Below, in pieces: positions 16,158 through 26,645 of a stretch of 64,000 nucleotides of DNA. A program made the position numbers and the translations under genes. Under the pieces are notes generated by a model, which was not told the origin of the DNA, did not search any database, and was given only the letters and a program-made list of their open reading frames with translations. Within the stretch, counting starts at the first letter, position 1. Every line of letters starts with the position of its first letter. Source of the DNA: Mesonia oceanica (GTDB lineage Bacteria; Bacteroidota; Bacteroidia; Flavobacteriales; Flavobacteriaceae); the NCBI RefSeq assembly GCF_902499555.1, contig NZ_CABVMM010000014.1, forward strand, positions 62,001 to 126,000, written 5' to 3'.

Positions 16158-18518
16158 TTAAAATTTATAGTTTAAACTTAATCTAAAGTTTCTTCCGGGT
16201 TCACTTTGCCAATACACATAGCTGCCATAGTTTGCTCCAGAATATAAATATTCGTTTAAAATATTATTCATGTTTAATGCAATTTTGAATTTATTGTTTT
16301 CCCATGAAATACCTCCATCCATTCTAAAATAGTCAGGTAAATCTGTGTTGCCGTTTGCAGCCCAAGCCCAAGTAGAACGATCAACTAAATATTGATAACC
16401 TAATGAAATCCCTAAACCTTTAATTTCTTCTTGCTGAAACTTATAGTTAAACCATCCATTGGTGGTATGTTTAGAAAACCCAGGAACGGGGCTTCCATCT
16501 TCATTTTCAACATTGGTATAAGCATAGTTGAGAACTACTCCTAAGCCTTTTATGATTTCTCCGCGTAAATCAAACTCAACTCCTTTAGAGGTTATATCAC
16601 TATCAACCTGAACTGAATAATTAGCATTTGCAAGGTCGGGTTGTAAGATCTTGTCTTTAGTGATGTTAAAATACGTGGCTGTTGCATTCCATTTGCCATC
16701 TAAAAATTCATATTTTAATCCTCCTTCAATATCTTCAGCTGTAACAGGGTCAAAAGGTTCCCCTGATGCATTTGTTCCTTGTTCAGGTAGAAATGATTGA
16801 TCGTACATTCCATAGATGGTAAGTCCTTCGATAGGGGTAATTCCTAAAGCTACTCTTGGTGTAAAAACTTCATCGTCAGAACTTGCATTATAAGAACTTT
16901 CAAATTCAGTATATCTTCCTGCTAAGGTTAATCTTATTTTATCTTCTAAAAAGCCTAATTCGTCTTGAATATAATAGGATAAATATTGAGAAGTAATAAT
17001 TCCTGAAGCTCTTTGTTGTAAATCTAGACTCCTATCAAAATCTGGTAGGTTGGTAGGAGCTTTAGGATTGTATATATTGAAGGGATCTTCTTCTGTATCT
17101 AAAGCTACTGTTTGTGACCAATCAGCAATATAATTTTTATTACCCAAATCTAACCCACCTAAAATTTTATGAGACAAGCCTCCTGTTTGCAAAGATCCGT
17201 TTATAAATACTTGTCCTAATTTTTGTTCTTCGTGAGCGTCCCAAATGCTAACCGTTCTAATAAGATTTCCTTCTTCTGTGACTCCATAGTCAACATTTTC
17301 TTCAGCAGGAATATCATTATTATAATTATAGGTGCTATCTATCCATAAGCTTTGACCTTGATGCTGGTAATTTAAATAGCTTAATTGCGCAGTTATATTC
17401 CAGTCATCATTTAGTTGATGATTAAAATTAATAAAACCATAGTGCTCTTTCATAATAGAAGGCCCTAAATTGGGGGCTGAAAGTGTAAAGTCACGATCTA
17501 AACTGGCATATTTACTAGGGGCGAATACGTAAGCAGAACCAATTAATTTGGTTTTATAATATTGATAAGTATATTGTGCAGTAACCGATGTTTTTTCATC
17601 TATTTGGTATTTTATAGAAGGAGCAAAAGTATACCGGTTTTGGGGTTCATAATCTCTATGTGATTCTTGAGTGGTTCCGGCTCCTACAAAACGATATTGT
17701 AATTTATTATCTGCTGTTAATTTTCCTTCCACATCAAGTGTTGCCCTAAGCGTATTGTAACTTCCGGTAGTTAAACCTATTTCTCCATGAGATAAGCCTG
17801 TAGGTTTTTTGGTGACCACATTGTAAAGTCCTCCGGGTTCACCACTAGAGAGCATAAAAGCAGAAGGCCCTTTTACGACTTCAATTTTTTCTACCATTGC
17901 CATGTCTTCTGCCATAGGTCCCCAAGTAGAAAGAACATTCATTCCATTTCTAAATGGAGGGATTCTAAAACCACGCATGTTAATACGAGCGAAATTTCCC
18001 CAATGTTCAATCATTTGAGCACCACTTACGTTTCGGGTAATATTCTCCATCATACTAATTGCTTGCTGGTCTTCGAGAAGATCACCACTAATTACTTGTA
18101 TGTTTTGCGGGATTTTATTTAAATCTTGTTGTAGTTTAAGTGAAGGGGATGGGTTTTTTTCTGTGTATTCAGATTTTCCAGCTCCTGAGATAACTACATC
18201 ATCAAGAGAACTTACATCGTTTTGTAGTTCTATGTTTAAAGTGATTTCTCCATTAATTTCGATATTTTCTGAGGTAAATGTTTTGTATCCTATATCTGAT
18301 ACGATTAGCATGTAATTTCCTGATTGAATATTACTTAAGTTGTAAAATCCGTTTTTGTTGGAGGAAGTACCGTAATTGGTGTTTTGTAAATAAACATTTG
18401 CGTTAGAGAGTGGATTTCCATCCCGGTCTACAATAGTTCCGGATATGGAACCATTGCTTTGTGCCTGAAGTGAAAGTGCAGTAAAAACCAACATCACCAC
18501 TAAGACTAAGTTCTTCAT
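16158..18518 (-). CDS. TonB-dependent siderophore-type receptor
   Basis: This 786-residue outer-membrane receptor likely imports a ferric siderophore using TonB energy. Residues 1-20 are a signal peptide (LQAQ end). A carboxypeptidase-regulatory-like beta-sandwich follows at about 23-105, then the plug (about 125-235, with the MRGFRIPPFRNG and VEVVKGPSA-like blocks typical of FhuA/FecA-type receptors) and the 22-strand barrel ending in a terminal Phe. There is no STN signalling domain, and no anti-sigma/sigma pair is nearby, so it is not a transcription-signalling receptor. No siderophore synthesis or inner-membrane transporter genes are adjacent. The gene is monocistronic between two terminators. 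Confidence 0.9.
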   Translation of the reverse strand: MKNLVLVVMLVFTALSLQAQSNGSISGTIVDRDGNPLSNANVYLQNTNYGTSSNKNGFYNLSNIQSGNYMLIVSDIGYKTFTSENIEINGEITLNIELQNDVSSLDDVVISGAGKSEYTEKNPSPSLKLQQDLNKIPQNIQVISGDLLEDQQAISMMENITRNVSGAQMIEHWGNFARINMRGFRIPPFRNGMNVLSTWGPMAEDMAMVEKIEVVKGPSAFMLSSGEPGGLYNVVTKKPTGLSHGEIGLTTGSYNTLRATLDVEGKLTADNKLQYRFVGAGTTQESHRDYEPQNRYTFAPSIKYQIDEKTSVTAQYTYQYYKTKLIGSAYVFAPSKYASLDRDFTLSAPNLGPSIMKEHYGFINFNHQLNDDWNITAQLSYLNYQHQGQSLWIDSTYNYNNDIPAEENVDYGVTEEGNLIRTVSIWDAHEEQKLGQVFINGSLQTGGLSHKILGGLDLGNKNYIADWSQTVALDTEEDPFNIYNPKAPTNLPDFDRSLDLQQRASGIITSQYLSYYIQDELGFLEDKIRLTLAGRYTEFESSYNASSDDEVFTPRVALGITPIEGLTIYGMYDQSFLPEQGTNASGEPFDPVTAEDIEGGLKYEFLDGKWNATATYFNITKDKILQPDLANANYSVQVDSDITSKGVEFDLRGEIIKGLGVVLNYAYTNVENEDGSPVPGFSKHTTNGWFNYKFQQEEIKGLGISLGYQYLVDRSTWAWAANGNTDLPDYFRMDGGISWENNKFKIALNMNNILNEYLYSGANYGSYVYWQSEPGRNFRLSLNYKF

Positions 18519-18557
18519 TTTAGATATATTTAATTAGATTTAATTCAGATAGTGACG

Positions 18558-18565
18558 CAAAAGTA
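18558..18565 (-). promoter_or_regulatory. -7 promoter element of the siderophore-type receptor
   Basis: On the minus strand this reads TACTTTTG, an exact match to TAnnTTTG, 39 bases before the receptor start. An AT-rich interrupted palindrome (TATTTA...TAAATA) lies just upstream at about 18576-18596 and could be an iron-regulator site, but it is weak. Confidence 0.5.
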
Positions 18566-18626
18566 TAAAATATTTTTATTTAGACTTGATATAAATAATT
18601 AAAAATGTGAATATTTTTTCCAAAAA

Positions 18627-18655
18627 AAATCCCTTACGTTGATCGTAAGGGATTT
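18627..18655 (-). terminator. Rho-independent terminator of clpB
   Basis: A 12-bp stem (AAATCCCTTACG at 18627-18638 with CGTAAGGGATTT at 18644-18655) with a 5-base loop is followed, on the minus strand, by a run of T's. It ends the clpB transcript. Confidence 0.88.
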
Positions 18656-18683
18656 AAGTATTGAATTATTTTATCAGTGCTCT

Positions 18684-21299
18684 TCAATCGGTATTGATTA
18701 CTTTATCAGTCTCATTTCTGAAAACCAATTGATCATTAAAAGCGTCGATTAAAATTATACTATCAGTTGTAATTTCTCCGGAAAGAATTTCTTTAGAAAG
18801 TTGATTTAAAACTTCTTTCTGAATAGTTCTTTTTACCGGTCTAGCTCCATACTGTGGATCAAAACCTTGTTTAGCTAAGTGTTTGATTGCTTCTGGAGTA
18901 GCATCTAAAGTAATATTTTGCTCACTTAACATTTTAGTGACTCCTTTTAATTGAAGTCCTACAATCTCTGAAATATTGGCTTGCGTTAGCGGCGTAAACA
19001 TCACAATATCATCTATTCGGTTTAAGAATTCTGGTCTTACTTGTTGTTTCAATAAACCAAGAACTTCTACTTTGGCTCCTTCCATAGCTGTTTCCACATC
19101 ATCAAGCGCTTCAAATTTTTCCTGAATAATATGGCTTCCCATATTGGACGTCATAATGATAATCGTGTTTCTAAAATCTGCTAAACGTCCTTTATTATCA
19201 GTTAACCTTCCTTCGTCTAATACTTGCAGTAAAATATTAAACGTATCGGGATGTGCTTTTTCAATTTCATCTAATAAGACTACTGAATAAGGCTTTCTTC
19301 GTACCGCTTCGGTTAATTGTCCGCCTTCATCATACCCCACATATCCCGGAGGTGCTCCCACCAATCTGCTCACACTGTGACGTTCTTGATATTCACTCAT
19401 ATCAATTCGCGTCATTGCATTATCATCATCAAACAAATATTCTGCTAAAGCTTTGGCAAGCTCTGTTTTACCAACTCCGGTAGTACCCAAGAACAAGAAG
19501 GAACCAATGGGTTTTTTCTGATCTTGTAAACCGGCACGACTTCTTCTAATAGCATCACTAACTGCTTGAATAGCTTCTTCTTGACCAACCACACGTCTGT
19601 GTAGTTCATCTTCCAATTTCAGTAATTTTTCGCGTTCACTTTGAAGCATTTTGGTAACTGGGATGCCAGTCCATTTCGCAACTACTTCAGCGATATCATC
19701 ATTGGTAACTTCTTCTTGAATTAAAGATTTTTTTCCTTCACGCTTTTGTTCTTCTACTTCTTTTTGAAGTTGTTCTAGTTGTTCTTGCGCTTCTTTAATT
19801 TTTCCGTAGCGTAATTCGGCTACTTTACCGTAATCCCCTTCACGTTCGGCACGTTCGGCTTCCAATTTATAATTTTCAATATCGGTTTTTACCTGCTGAA
19901 TGTTATCAACCACACTTTTTTCATTTTGCCATTGTGCGCTTAATTCAGCTCGTTCTTCTTTTAAGTTAGCAAGATCGGCTTTTAAGGATTTTAGCTTAGA
20001 TTCATCTTTTTCTCGCTTAATCGCTTCAATTTCAATTTCCAATTGCATGATCTTCCGGTCAAGCACATCTAATTCTTCCGGTTTGGAATTGATTTCCATT
20101 CGCAGTTTAGAAGCAGCTTCATCCATCAAGTCAATAGCCTTATCAGGTAAAAATCTATTGGTAATGTAGCGTTGTGAAAGTTCAACGGCTGCAATAATTG
20201 CTTCATCTTTAATTCTTACCTTATGGTGTGTTTCGTATTTCTCTTTAATCCCACGGAGAATAGAAATGGCACTTTCAGTATCTGGTTCATCTACAGTTAC
20301 TTTTTGGAACCGACGCTCTAGTGCTTTGTCTTTTTCGAAATATTTTTGATATTCATCCAAGGTAGTGGCTCCAATTGCTCGCAATTCACCACGAGCTAAA
20401 GCAGGTTTTAAAATATTGGCAGCATCCATTGCTCCCTGCCCACCACCGGCACCAACTAGGGTGTGAATTTCATCAATAAAAAGCACGATATTTCCGTCAC
20501 TGGAAGTAACTTCTTTGATCACCGCTTTTAAACGTTCTTCGAATTCACCTTTATATTTAGCTCCGGCAATAAGTGCTCCCATATCTAAAGAATAAATCTC
20601 TTTGTTTTTTAGATTTTCAGGAACGTCGCCGGCTACAATTCTGTGGGCTAAACCTTCTGCAATAGCAGTTTTCCCGGTTCCGGGTTCACCTACTAACATC
20701 GGGTTGTTTTTAGTTCTTCTTGATAAAATTTGAAGAATACGCCGGATTTCTTCATCTCTACCAATTACGGGATCTAATTTTCCGTTTTCAGCTAACTGAT
20801 TTAGATTCTTCGCGTATTTATTTAATGAATTATAGGTTTCTTCTGCACTTTGTGATGTTACTCGGTCTCCTTTACGAAGTTCTTCAATTGCCGCTTTTAG
20901 GTCTTTTTCACTCGCGCCTTGATCTTTTAGAATCTGTGCTACTTTACTTTTAGAGTTAAAAATGGCTAAGATGAGGTGTTCAATAGAAACATATTCATCG
21001 TTCATTTTTTTGGCAATAGAAGAAGCTTCATTTACAGTTTTTCCGGCTTCTCGGGAAAGTACAATGTCGCCTCCACTTACTTTAGGAAAACTTTCGAGGG
21101 TTTTATCTAATATTTGATTAAATAAACCGACGTTAATGTTTAGTTTCTTTAGTAAAAATGGAGTTACGTTCTCGTCTACAGAGGTAATGGCTTTAAAAAT
21201 ATGCTCATTCTCAATTTGTTGATGGCCCATTTCCTGAGCAAGCTGTTGCGCTTGCTGGATGGCCTCTTGCGATTTTATAGTAAAATTATTAAAGTTCAT
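18684..21299 (-). CDS. clpB: ATP-dependent chaperone ClpB
   Basis: ClpB is the cytoplasmic hexameric disaggregase that works with DnaK to rescue heat-aggregated proteins. The 871-residue protein has the Clp N-domain (1-145), the first AAA+ ring with Walker [14 protein letters not shown] and Walker B LFIDEIH, the long coiled-coil M-domain (about 400-530) that marks ClpB rather than ClpA/ClpC, and the second AAA+ ring with [15 protein letters not shown] chose the ATG at 21299 ([13 protein letters not shown]), which matches the family start; an upstream start at 21356 adds 19 non-conserved residues. No CIRCE or other heat-shock operator is visible upstream. Confidence 0.97.
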   Translation of the reverse strand: MNFNNFTIKSQEAIQQAQQLAQEMGHQQIENEHIFKAITSVDENVTPFLLKKLNINVGLFNQILDKTLESFPKVSGGDIVLSREAGKTVNEASSIAKKMNDEYVSIEHLILAIFNSKSKVAQILKDQGASEKDLKAAIEELRKGDRVTSQSAEETYNSLNKYAKNLNQLAENGKLDPVIGRDEEIRRILQILSRRTKNNPMLVGEPGTGKTAIAEGLAHRIVAGDVPENLKNKEIYSLDMGALIAGAKYKGEFEERLKAVIKEVTSSDGNIVLFIDEIHTLVGAGGGQGAMDAANILKPALARGELRAIGATTLDEYQKYFEKDKALERRFQKVTVDEPDTESAISILRGIKEKYETHHKVRIKDEAIIAAVELSQRYITNRFLPDKAIDLMDEAASKLRMEINSKPEELDVLDRKIMQLEIEIEAIKREKDESKLKSLKADLANLKEERAELSAQWQNEKSVVDNIQQVKTDIENYKLEAERAEREGDYGKVAELRYGKIKEAQEQLEQLQKEVEEQKREGKKSLIQEEVTNDDIAEVVAKWTGIPVTKMLQSEREKLLKLEDELHRRVVGQEEAIQAVSDAIRRSRAGLQDQKKPIGSFLFLGTTGVGKTELAKALAEYLFDDDNAMTRIDMSEYQERHSVSRLVGAPPGYVGYDEGGQLTEAVRRKPYSVVLLDEIEKAHPDTFNILLQVLDEGRLTDNKGRLADFRNTIIIMTSNMGSHIIQEKFEALDDVETAMEGAKVEVLGLLKQQVRPEFLNRIDDIVMFTPLTQANISEIVGLQLKGVTKMLSEQNITLDATPEAIKHLAKQGFDPQYGARPVKRTIQKEVLNQLSKEILSGEITTDSIILIDAFNDQLVFRNETDKVINTD

Positions 21300-21468
21300 C
21301 GTTTTATTATTTGTTTTGGAATAGTCAAAATATATACCTTTTTTAAAAACCGACAAATTGACATATTAATTGAATTTTTAACCGACAAAATTACAGTTAT
21401 TAAATCTTCTATAAAGTTACTGCTTTGTGTTTTTATTATTCTTAATTTTATTTTAAACAACGAATATT

Positions 21469-21867
21469 ATGGGATTTTTAGATAAGATTTTTAAGGGTAG
21501 TGAAGAAGAGGAAAAAGCCGAAACTTCTAAAACCCCTTGGAATGATTTACAAACCGAATTGGATTTACATCAATTGGAAGATGAATCGAAGGAAAAAGTG
21601 GTAGTAATTTTCAAGCACTCTACCCGCTGTGGAATTAGCCGAATGGCGAAACGACAGTTTGAAAGTGAATATAACTATGAGGAAGAAAAAGTGAAATTGT
21701 ATTATTTAGATTTGATAGCTCATCGAGATATTTCGAATAAAGTCGCCGAAAATTTTGGAGTGTTTCACGAATCCCCACAGTTATTAATTGTTAAAGATAA
21801 AAATGTGGTTTTCCATACTTCTCATAGTGGAATTAACGCTGAAAAAATAGCGGAGTTTGTGAATTGA
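21469..21867 (+). CDS. ytxJ: Bacilliredoxin YtxJ-like protein
   Basis: This 132-residue thioredoxin-fold protein belongs to the YtxJ (DUF2847) monothiol bacilliredoxin family, which removes bacillithiol from mixed disulfides on cytoplasmic proteins. The active-site cysteine is C54 in the STRCGIS motif; there is no second cysteine in a CxxC. The short acidic N-terminus (about 1-22) is outside the fold. Bacillithiol is made by some Bacteroidota, so the gene fits the host. It is divergent from clpB and followed by a strong terminator, so it is a single-gene unit. Confidence 0.87.
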   Translation: MGFLDKIFKGSEEEEKAETSKTPWNDLQTELDLHQLEDESKEKVVVIFKHSTRCGISRMAKRQFESEYNYEEEKVKLYYLDLIAHRDISNKVAENFGVFHESPQLLIVKDKNVVFHTSHSGINAEKIAEFVN

Positions 21868-21913
21868 AAGAACTAGTAAAATATTAAAAACGCCTACTGT
21901 GAGCGTTGAAAGC

Positions 21914-21944
21914 AAAAAGCCATTCAAATTTTGAATGGCTTTTT
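21914..21944. terminator. Bidirectional terminator between ytxJ and fumarylacetoacetase gene
   Basis: A near-continuous 15-bp stem (AAAAAGCCATTCAAA at 21914-21928 with TTTGAATGGCTTTTT at 21930-21944) has A's on one side and T's on the other, so it can stop both convergent genes. In practice the innermost pairs open to form a loop. Confidence 0.88.
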
Positions 21945-21966
21945 GTATGATTTTATAGTTGATATT

Positions 21967-23247
21967 TTATCCTTTATAGGTAGGAAGAAGTTTGGTTCTT
22001 ACTTCACCAAAACCAATTCGAACATTTTTATTTTCACAATGGCCGCGGATAATTACTGTATCATTATCATTAATGAATTTACGATCGCCACCTTCTTTAA
22101 GTTTTATTGGCTTGTCACCATTCCAAGAAAGTTCTAACATCGAACCGAAGCTTGACTCTTTAGGACCAGAAATGGTTCCACTTCCCATCATATCTCCGCT
22201 ATTAATAGGGCAGCCATTAATGGTATGATGAGCCAATTGCTGACTCATATTCCAATATAAATATTTAAAATTAGAGCGACTTACTACGGTTTCTGCTTTT
22301 CCTTCAGGTTGAATAGCAACCTCTAACGCTATATCAAAAGTTTTCTTTCCTTTAGATTGTAAGTAAGGCAGTTGTTTTTTTACTGGTTTAGGACCTTCAG
22401 TTCTAAAAGGTTCTATAGCATCTAATGTGACAATCCAAGGGGAAACCGATGAAGCAAAATTTTTGGCTAAAAATGGCCCTAAGGGGATATATTCCCATTT
22501 CTGAATATCACGTGCACTCCAATCGTTAAACAATACCATCCCAAAAATATATTCCTCAGCATCTTCCACAGCAATGGGTTCTCCTAATGGGTTTGCTGCT
22601 GTAGTGATAAAGGCCATTTCCAGTTCAAAATCTACCAAACGGGAAGGGCCAAAAATAGGATCTTCCGAGCCTTTGGGTTTCTTTTGTCCTTTTGGTCGAT
22701 GAACGGGAATTCCGCTAGGGATGATAGAAGAACTTCTTCCGTGGTAAGCTACAGGAACGTGAAGCCAGTTAGGTAATAATGCATCTTCTTTTCCTCTAAA
22801 TAATTCACCTACATTCGTAGCGTGTTCTTTACTTGAATAAAAATCGGTATAATCTCCAACTTGTACGGGCAATTGCATTTCAATTTCATCTAATGTGAAA
22901 AGTACAATACGTCGGTGCTCTTCGTGCTCTTTTAAACTTGAATTTTTTTCATCAAAAATATCAGCAATCCTATTTCTTACTGCACGCCAGGTTTTCCTTC
23001 CGTCAGCGATAAAATCATTCAAGGTATCTTGAAGAAAAATATCATCGGTTAACGGGATTCCTTCAAAGTAACCTAATTGGTGCAATGCTCCTAAATCTAT
23101 GGCATAATCACCTATTCGGGTTCCTATAGTTATAATATCATCTCTAGTTAAAAAGACGCCAAAAGGTATATTCTGAATTGGAAAATCTGAATCTTTAGGT
23201 ACGTCTAACCAAGTTTTTCGTTTTGGGTCGTTAGCAGTAATGGTCAT
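21967..23247 (-). CDS. fahA: Fumarylacetoacetase
   Basis: Fumarylacetoacetase hydrolyses fumarylacetoacetate to fumarate and acetoacetate, the last step of tyrosine degradation by the homogentisate route. The 426-residue length is usual. The N-terminal SH3-like domain (about 1-120) is followed by the catalytic beta-roll. The conserved ELEMAFI metal-site segment, the NDWSARDIQKWEYIPLGPF block and the late GDMMGSGTISGP block are all visible. HmgA and HppD genes are not in the window. It stands alone between a bidirectional terminator and the divergent glyA. Confidence 0.95.
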   Translation of the reverse strand: MTITANDPKRKTWLDVPKDSDFPIQNIPFGVFLTRDDIITIGTRIGDYAIDLGALHQLGYFEGIPLTDDIFLQDTLNDFIADGRKTWRAVRNRIADIFDEKNSSLKEHEEHRRIVLFTLDEIEMQLPVQVGDYTDFYSSKEHATNVGELFRGKEDALLPNWLHVPVAYHGRSSSIIPSGIPVHRPKGQKKPKGSEDPIFGPSRLVDFELEMAFITTAANPLGEPIAVEDAEEYIFGMVLFNDWSARDIQKWEYIPLGPFLAKNFASSVSPWIVTLDAIEPFRTEGPKPVKKQLPYLQSKGKKTFDIALEVAIQPEGKAETVVSRSNFKYLYWNMSQQLAHHTINGCPINSGDMMGSGTISGPKESSFGSMLELSWNGDKPIKLKEGGDRKFINDNDTVIIRGHCENKNVRIGFGEVRTKLLPTYKG

Positions 23248-23319
23248 AATTGTAATTCAAGTTTTATAAAGAATGCATTCAAATATATTATTTTCCCACA
23301 ATTAACCGAATGCTTTTTA

Positions 23320-23327
23320 TATTTTTG
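23320..23327 (+). promoter_or_regulatory. -7 promoter element of glyA
   Basis: TATTTTTG matches TAnnTTTG and lies 25 bases before the glyA ATG. I do not see a clear -33 TTG at the usual spacing. Confidence 0.45.
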
Positions 23328-23352
23328 GCAAATATATTAATAGAAGTTTACT

Positions 23353-24630
23353 ATGAATAGCAGAGATACTGAAATTTTTGATTTAATAGAACAAGAAAAA
23401 AATCGTCAAATTAATGGTTTGGAGCTTATTGCAAGTGAAAACTTTGTAAGCGATCAAGTGTTGGAAGCGGCAGGTTCTGTACTGACCAATAAATATGCTG
23501 AAGGCTATCCGGGAAAGCGCTATTATGGTGGTTGTGAAGTAGTAGATGAAGTAGAAAGTATTGCCATTGAACGTGCTAAAGAATTATTTAATGCTGAATA
23601 TGCTAACGTGCAGCCCCATTCGGGTTCACAAGCTAATACAGCAGTTTTTGCTGCGTGCTTAAAACCGGGTGATAAAATTTTAGGATTTGACCTTTCTCAC
23701 GGAGGGCATTTGACCCACGGTTCTCCAGTGAATTTTTCAGGAAAATTATACGAACCTGTATTTTATGGAGTAGATAAGGAAACCGGAAAAATTGATTATG
23801 ATCACGTTCGTGAAATGGCAAAAAAAGAACGGCCAAAATTAATTATTGCCGGCGCTTCAGCTTATTCACGTGAAATCGATTATAAGAAATTTAGGGAAAT
23901 TGCAGATGAAGTTGATGCTGTTTTAATGGCAGATATTGCACATCCTGCAGGCTTAATTGCTAAAGGATTGTTGTCAGATCCAATTCCACATTGTCATATT
24001 GTAACCACCACTACCCATAAAACTTTACGAGGGCCAAGAGGTGGTCTTATTCTTATAGGTAAAGACTTTGAGAATCCATTTGGATTAAAGTTGAAAAACG
24101 GTAAATTGAAGAAAATGTCAACTTTAATTAATAGTGCTGTTTTTCCCGGAAACCAAGGTGGGCCTTTAGAGCATATTATTGCAGCGAAAGCGGTAGCTTT
24201 TGGAGAAGCCTTAACCGATGAGTTTTTGCACTATATGATGCAGGTGAAGAAAAATGCGAAAGCGATGGCAGAAGCTTTTGTTGAAAAAGGTTACGATGTA
24301 ATTTCCGGCGGAACCGATAATCATATGATGTTAATCGACCTTCGTAATAAAGGAGTAACCGGAAAGCAAGCGGAAGAAACCTTAGTGAAAGCTGAAATCA
24401 CCGTCAACAAAAATATGGTGCCGTTTGACGATCAATCTCCTTTTGTTACCAGTGGGATTCGCGTAGGAACAGCTGCCATTACCACACGTGGATTAAAAGA
24501 AGAAGACATGAAAACAGTAGTCGATTTAGTAGATAACGTGATTACTAATATTGAAGACGAAGCTGTTTTGGAAGAAACTAAAAACAAAATACACTCGATG
24601 ATGAGTGATAAACCTTTATTTAACCATTAA
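23353..24630 (+). CDS. glyA: Serine hydroxymethyltransferase
   Basis: GlyA interconverts serine and glycine with tetrahydrofolate, supplying one-carbon units. The 425-residue length is normal for bacteria. The PLP-binding lysine is K223 in the [14 protein letters not shown] motif. The early [25 protein letters not shown] and HSGSQAN blocks are present and intact. A DUF2059 secreted protein follows after 12 bases on the same strand and could be read from the same transcript. Confidence 0.97.
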   Translation: MNSRDTEIFDLIEQEKNRQINGLELIASENFVSDQVLEAAGSVLTNKYAEGYPGKRYYGGCEVVDEVESIAIERAKELFNAEYANVQPHSGSQANTAVFAACLKPGDKILGFDLSHGGHLTHGSPVNFSGKLYEPVFYGVDKETGKIDYDHVREMAKKERPKLIIAGASAYSREIDYKKFREIADEVDAVLMADIAHPAGLIAKGLLSDPIPHCHIVTTTTHKTLRGPRGGLILIGKDFENPFGLKLKNGKLKKMSTLINSAVFPGNQGGPLEHIIAAKAVAFGEALTDEFLHYMMQVKKNAKAMAEAFVEKGYDVISGGTDNHMMLIDLRNKGVTGKQAEETLVKAEITVNKNMVPFDDQSPFVTSGIRVGTAAITTRGLKEEDMKTVVDLVDNVITNIEDEAVLEETKNKIHSMMSDKPLFNH

Positions 24631-24642
24631 ATATTATAAGAA

Positions 24643-25050
24643 ATGAAAAAATTGTTAGTAGCTATAGCTTTAGTAAGTATTAGTTTTGCTGGATTTGCAC
24701 AAGAAGATGCAGCGTTTAAAGCAGAGTTGAGAAATTTTGTAGAAGTTCAATCAGGAGCAGGTATCGATGCAGCTTTAACACAGGTTATGCCTATGATTGC
24801 TGAAAGCAAAAGAGAAGCGTTTAAAAAAGAATTAAATGCAGAAATAAAAGGAATGTATGGAGATATTACCGATATCTACATCGATAAAATTGGTAAAGAA
24901 GATTTACAGAAAATGTTAGATTTTTATAATACGCCGGCAGGAAAAAATATTTTAGCAAAAACTCCTGATGTAATGGAGGCAAGTATGTCTTTAAATCAAA
25001 AATACATGATGAAATTACAGCCTATTATTCAAAAATATATGGCGCAGTAA
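24643..25050 (+). CDS. DUF2059 domain-containing secreted protein
   Basis: This 135-residue protein has a clear signal peptide (1-19, ending GFAQ) and then a mainly helical domain of the DUF2059 family, with the conserved LDFYNTPAGKNILAKTP segment at about 88-104. It is probably periplasmic. The function of the family is unknown. It sits 12 bases after glyA and before a strong terminator, so the two form a short transcription unit, though no metabolic link to GlyA is evident. Confidence 0.85.
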   Translation: MKKLLVAIALVSISFAGFAQEDAAFKAELRNFVEVQSGAGIDAALTQVMPMIAESKREAFKKELNAEIKGMYGDITDIYIDKIGKEDLQKMLDFYNTPAGKNILAKTPDVMEASMSLNQKYMMKLQPIIQKYMAQ

Positions 25051-25070
25051 TTTATAAATTGCATTAAACA

Positions 25071-25100
25071 AAAACCCTGCTATTTCTAGCAGGGTTTTTT
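25071..25100. terminator. Terminator after the DUF2059 gene
   Basis: A 12-bp perfect stem (AAAACCCTGCTA at 25071-25082 with TAGCAGGGTTTT at 25087-25098) with a TTTC loop and T run. It lies between convergent genes and is symmetric enough to act on both. Confidence 0.9.
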
Positions 25101-25108
25101 GTTGTGTT

Positions 25109-26644
25109 TTATTCTTCAGGGAAAGGACTACTTTCATAAGCCCCACTATCAGGGGGATTACTTCTTGTAGTTCCTAAGATATCTTGATGAGTTGCTGTAG
25201 CAGGATTTGCTAATCCGTTAGCGGGAGATTCTTCGTTGATAAAAAGTTTATTTTCGTAGGGTTCATAAAATTTAGGGTCTTCATTGATGATCGTTCCCGG
25301 ATAAAGGTTTTCATCTTCAAATGGATATTCTTCAGCAAAACTTCCGTCGAAATCATTAAACTTAATTAAACAGTTTTCAAATTTATAGTTAAAAGCGGCT
25401 CCATCACTTCGGCTAAAGAAAAGTTCACGGTTTTCATTTCCGTATATGATACAATTATTGAAATTGGCTTCTATTAAATTTTCAACAATAATCTGGTCAG
25501 GAGTTTCTAAAAGGTTCTCTACTAAAACTGCTGGATAAGGACGGTAACTTTGCGTCCAGTAATTGGCAAAAGTACAATTGGTGAAATTGTACCGTCCGCC
25601 TAACGAAATATTTAAAGAAGACTGTCCAGCTTTGTTAATCACTAAATTATTGGCTTCTACATAGCCTGTTCTGGCCAATAAACCAATGTTAGAAGAATTG
25701 TAGATTTTAGAGTTATTAATGGTAAGTGTCGGTTGGTTAGAGCCATCGTTAGAATCCATTAAAACACCAACGGTGGCATTTTTTATAGTGGCATAATCAA
25801 TAATGTTATTGGTGCTACCTGCTGTAAGCCAAAGTGCACCCCACTGACCGGGAACCTCACTAAAACCGGGTTCTAAGCGGTCACTTTCAAAGATTACTTC
25901 ATTTTCCAATAACTCTTGGTCGCTGCTTAACTCACCATTTACATGAAGCGATCCGTTTTCAGCAACAATAATTCCGCTGGCTTCGTGAAAATGAATTCGT
26001 GCCCCGGCTTCAATATCTAAAGTTCGGTTCCCGGGAACTGCAGCGTAGCCATAAATCACATAAGGTTTTTCGTTAGTGAAAGTAAGTTCGGTATCATCTA
26101 AGAAGAATCCTTCGATTAATATTTCATTTCCTTCTTCATCAAAACCAAATGAAAGTGATTCGGTAGTGCCATCGTCAAATTTTTCAGGATAAAGAAACAC
26201 TGCATCTTGAATAAGGGTGACCAATTCTACTTTTTGCTGGTTAGCACCGGTATCAAATTCGATGGCGTCTGTTAAGAGAAATTGATTTTCCTGTGAGAAA
26301 TTGTCAATATTAGTAGTAGACTCTATAAAAACGAAAATGCTATCTTCTGCTAAGATGTCTATATTTTCGAAAGATTTACCAGGTAAACCATCTACATTTA
26401 ATCGGTAATTAGAATTTTCTCCTTTACCCAATTGAATGGTAGGGATGCTGATATCTTCGTCTGATCTGTTGTAAACAATGAGCTGATAGGTGCTTGAGCC
26501 AATATTGGAAAAAACAGTATCTAAATAAACCGTATCCTTAGAAAATGATAACCTTCCATTGCTGGGTTCTGTACTAAAATCATTTCTGCAGGAACTCCAT
26601 AAAACAATAGAGCAGAGGAGGAGTAAACTATATAGGTATCTCAT
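25109..26644 (-). CDS. Lipoprotein with predicted right-handed beta-helix
   Basis: This 511-residue protein starts with a lipoprotein signal peptide (lipobox SSC, Cys19). The N-terminal ~120 residues look like a beta-sandwich. From about 180 on there are repeated short strands with NN, GNR and TINNSKIY-type turns, as in parallel beta-helix proteins. It probably sits on the outer membrane. Its substrate or partner is unknown. Its start is 1 base downstream of the stop of the glutaminyl cyclase gene, so the two are transcribed together. Confidence 0.7.
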   Translation of the reverse strand: MRYLYSLLLLCSIVLWSSCRNDFSTEPSNGRLSFSKDTVYLDTVFSNIGSSTYQLIVYNRSDEDISIPTIQLGKGENSNYRLNVDGLPGKSFENIDILAEDSIFVFIESTTNIDNFSQENQFLLTDAIEFDTGANQQKVELVTLIQDAVFLYPEKFDDGTTESLSFGFDEEGNEILIEGFFLDDTELTFTNEKPYVIYGYAAVPGNRTLDIEAGARIHFHEASGIIVAENGSLHVNGELSSDQELLENEVIFESDRLEPGFSEVPGQWGALWLTAGSTNNIIDYATIKNATVGVLMDSNDGSNQPTLTINNSKIYNSSNIGLLARTGYVEANNLVINKAGQSSLNISLGGRYNFTNCTFANYWTQSYRPYPAVLVENLLETPDQIIVENLIEANFNNCIIYGNENRELFFSRSDGAAFNYKFENCLIKFNDFDGSFAEEYPFEDENLYPGTIINEDPKFYEPYENKLFINEESPANGLANPATATHQDILGTTRSNPPDSGAYESSPFPEE

Positions 26645-26645
26645 A

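Noticed and set aside
18576..18596. Fur box upstream of the siderophore-type receptor
   Set aside because: The dyad has only 6-base arms in very AT-rich DNA and does not match a known consensus closely enough to call as a feature.
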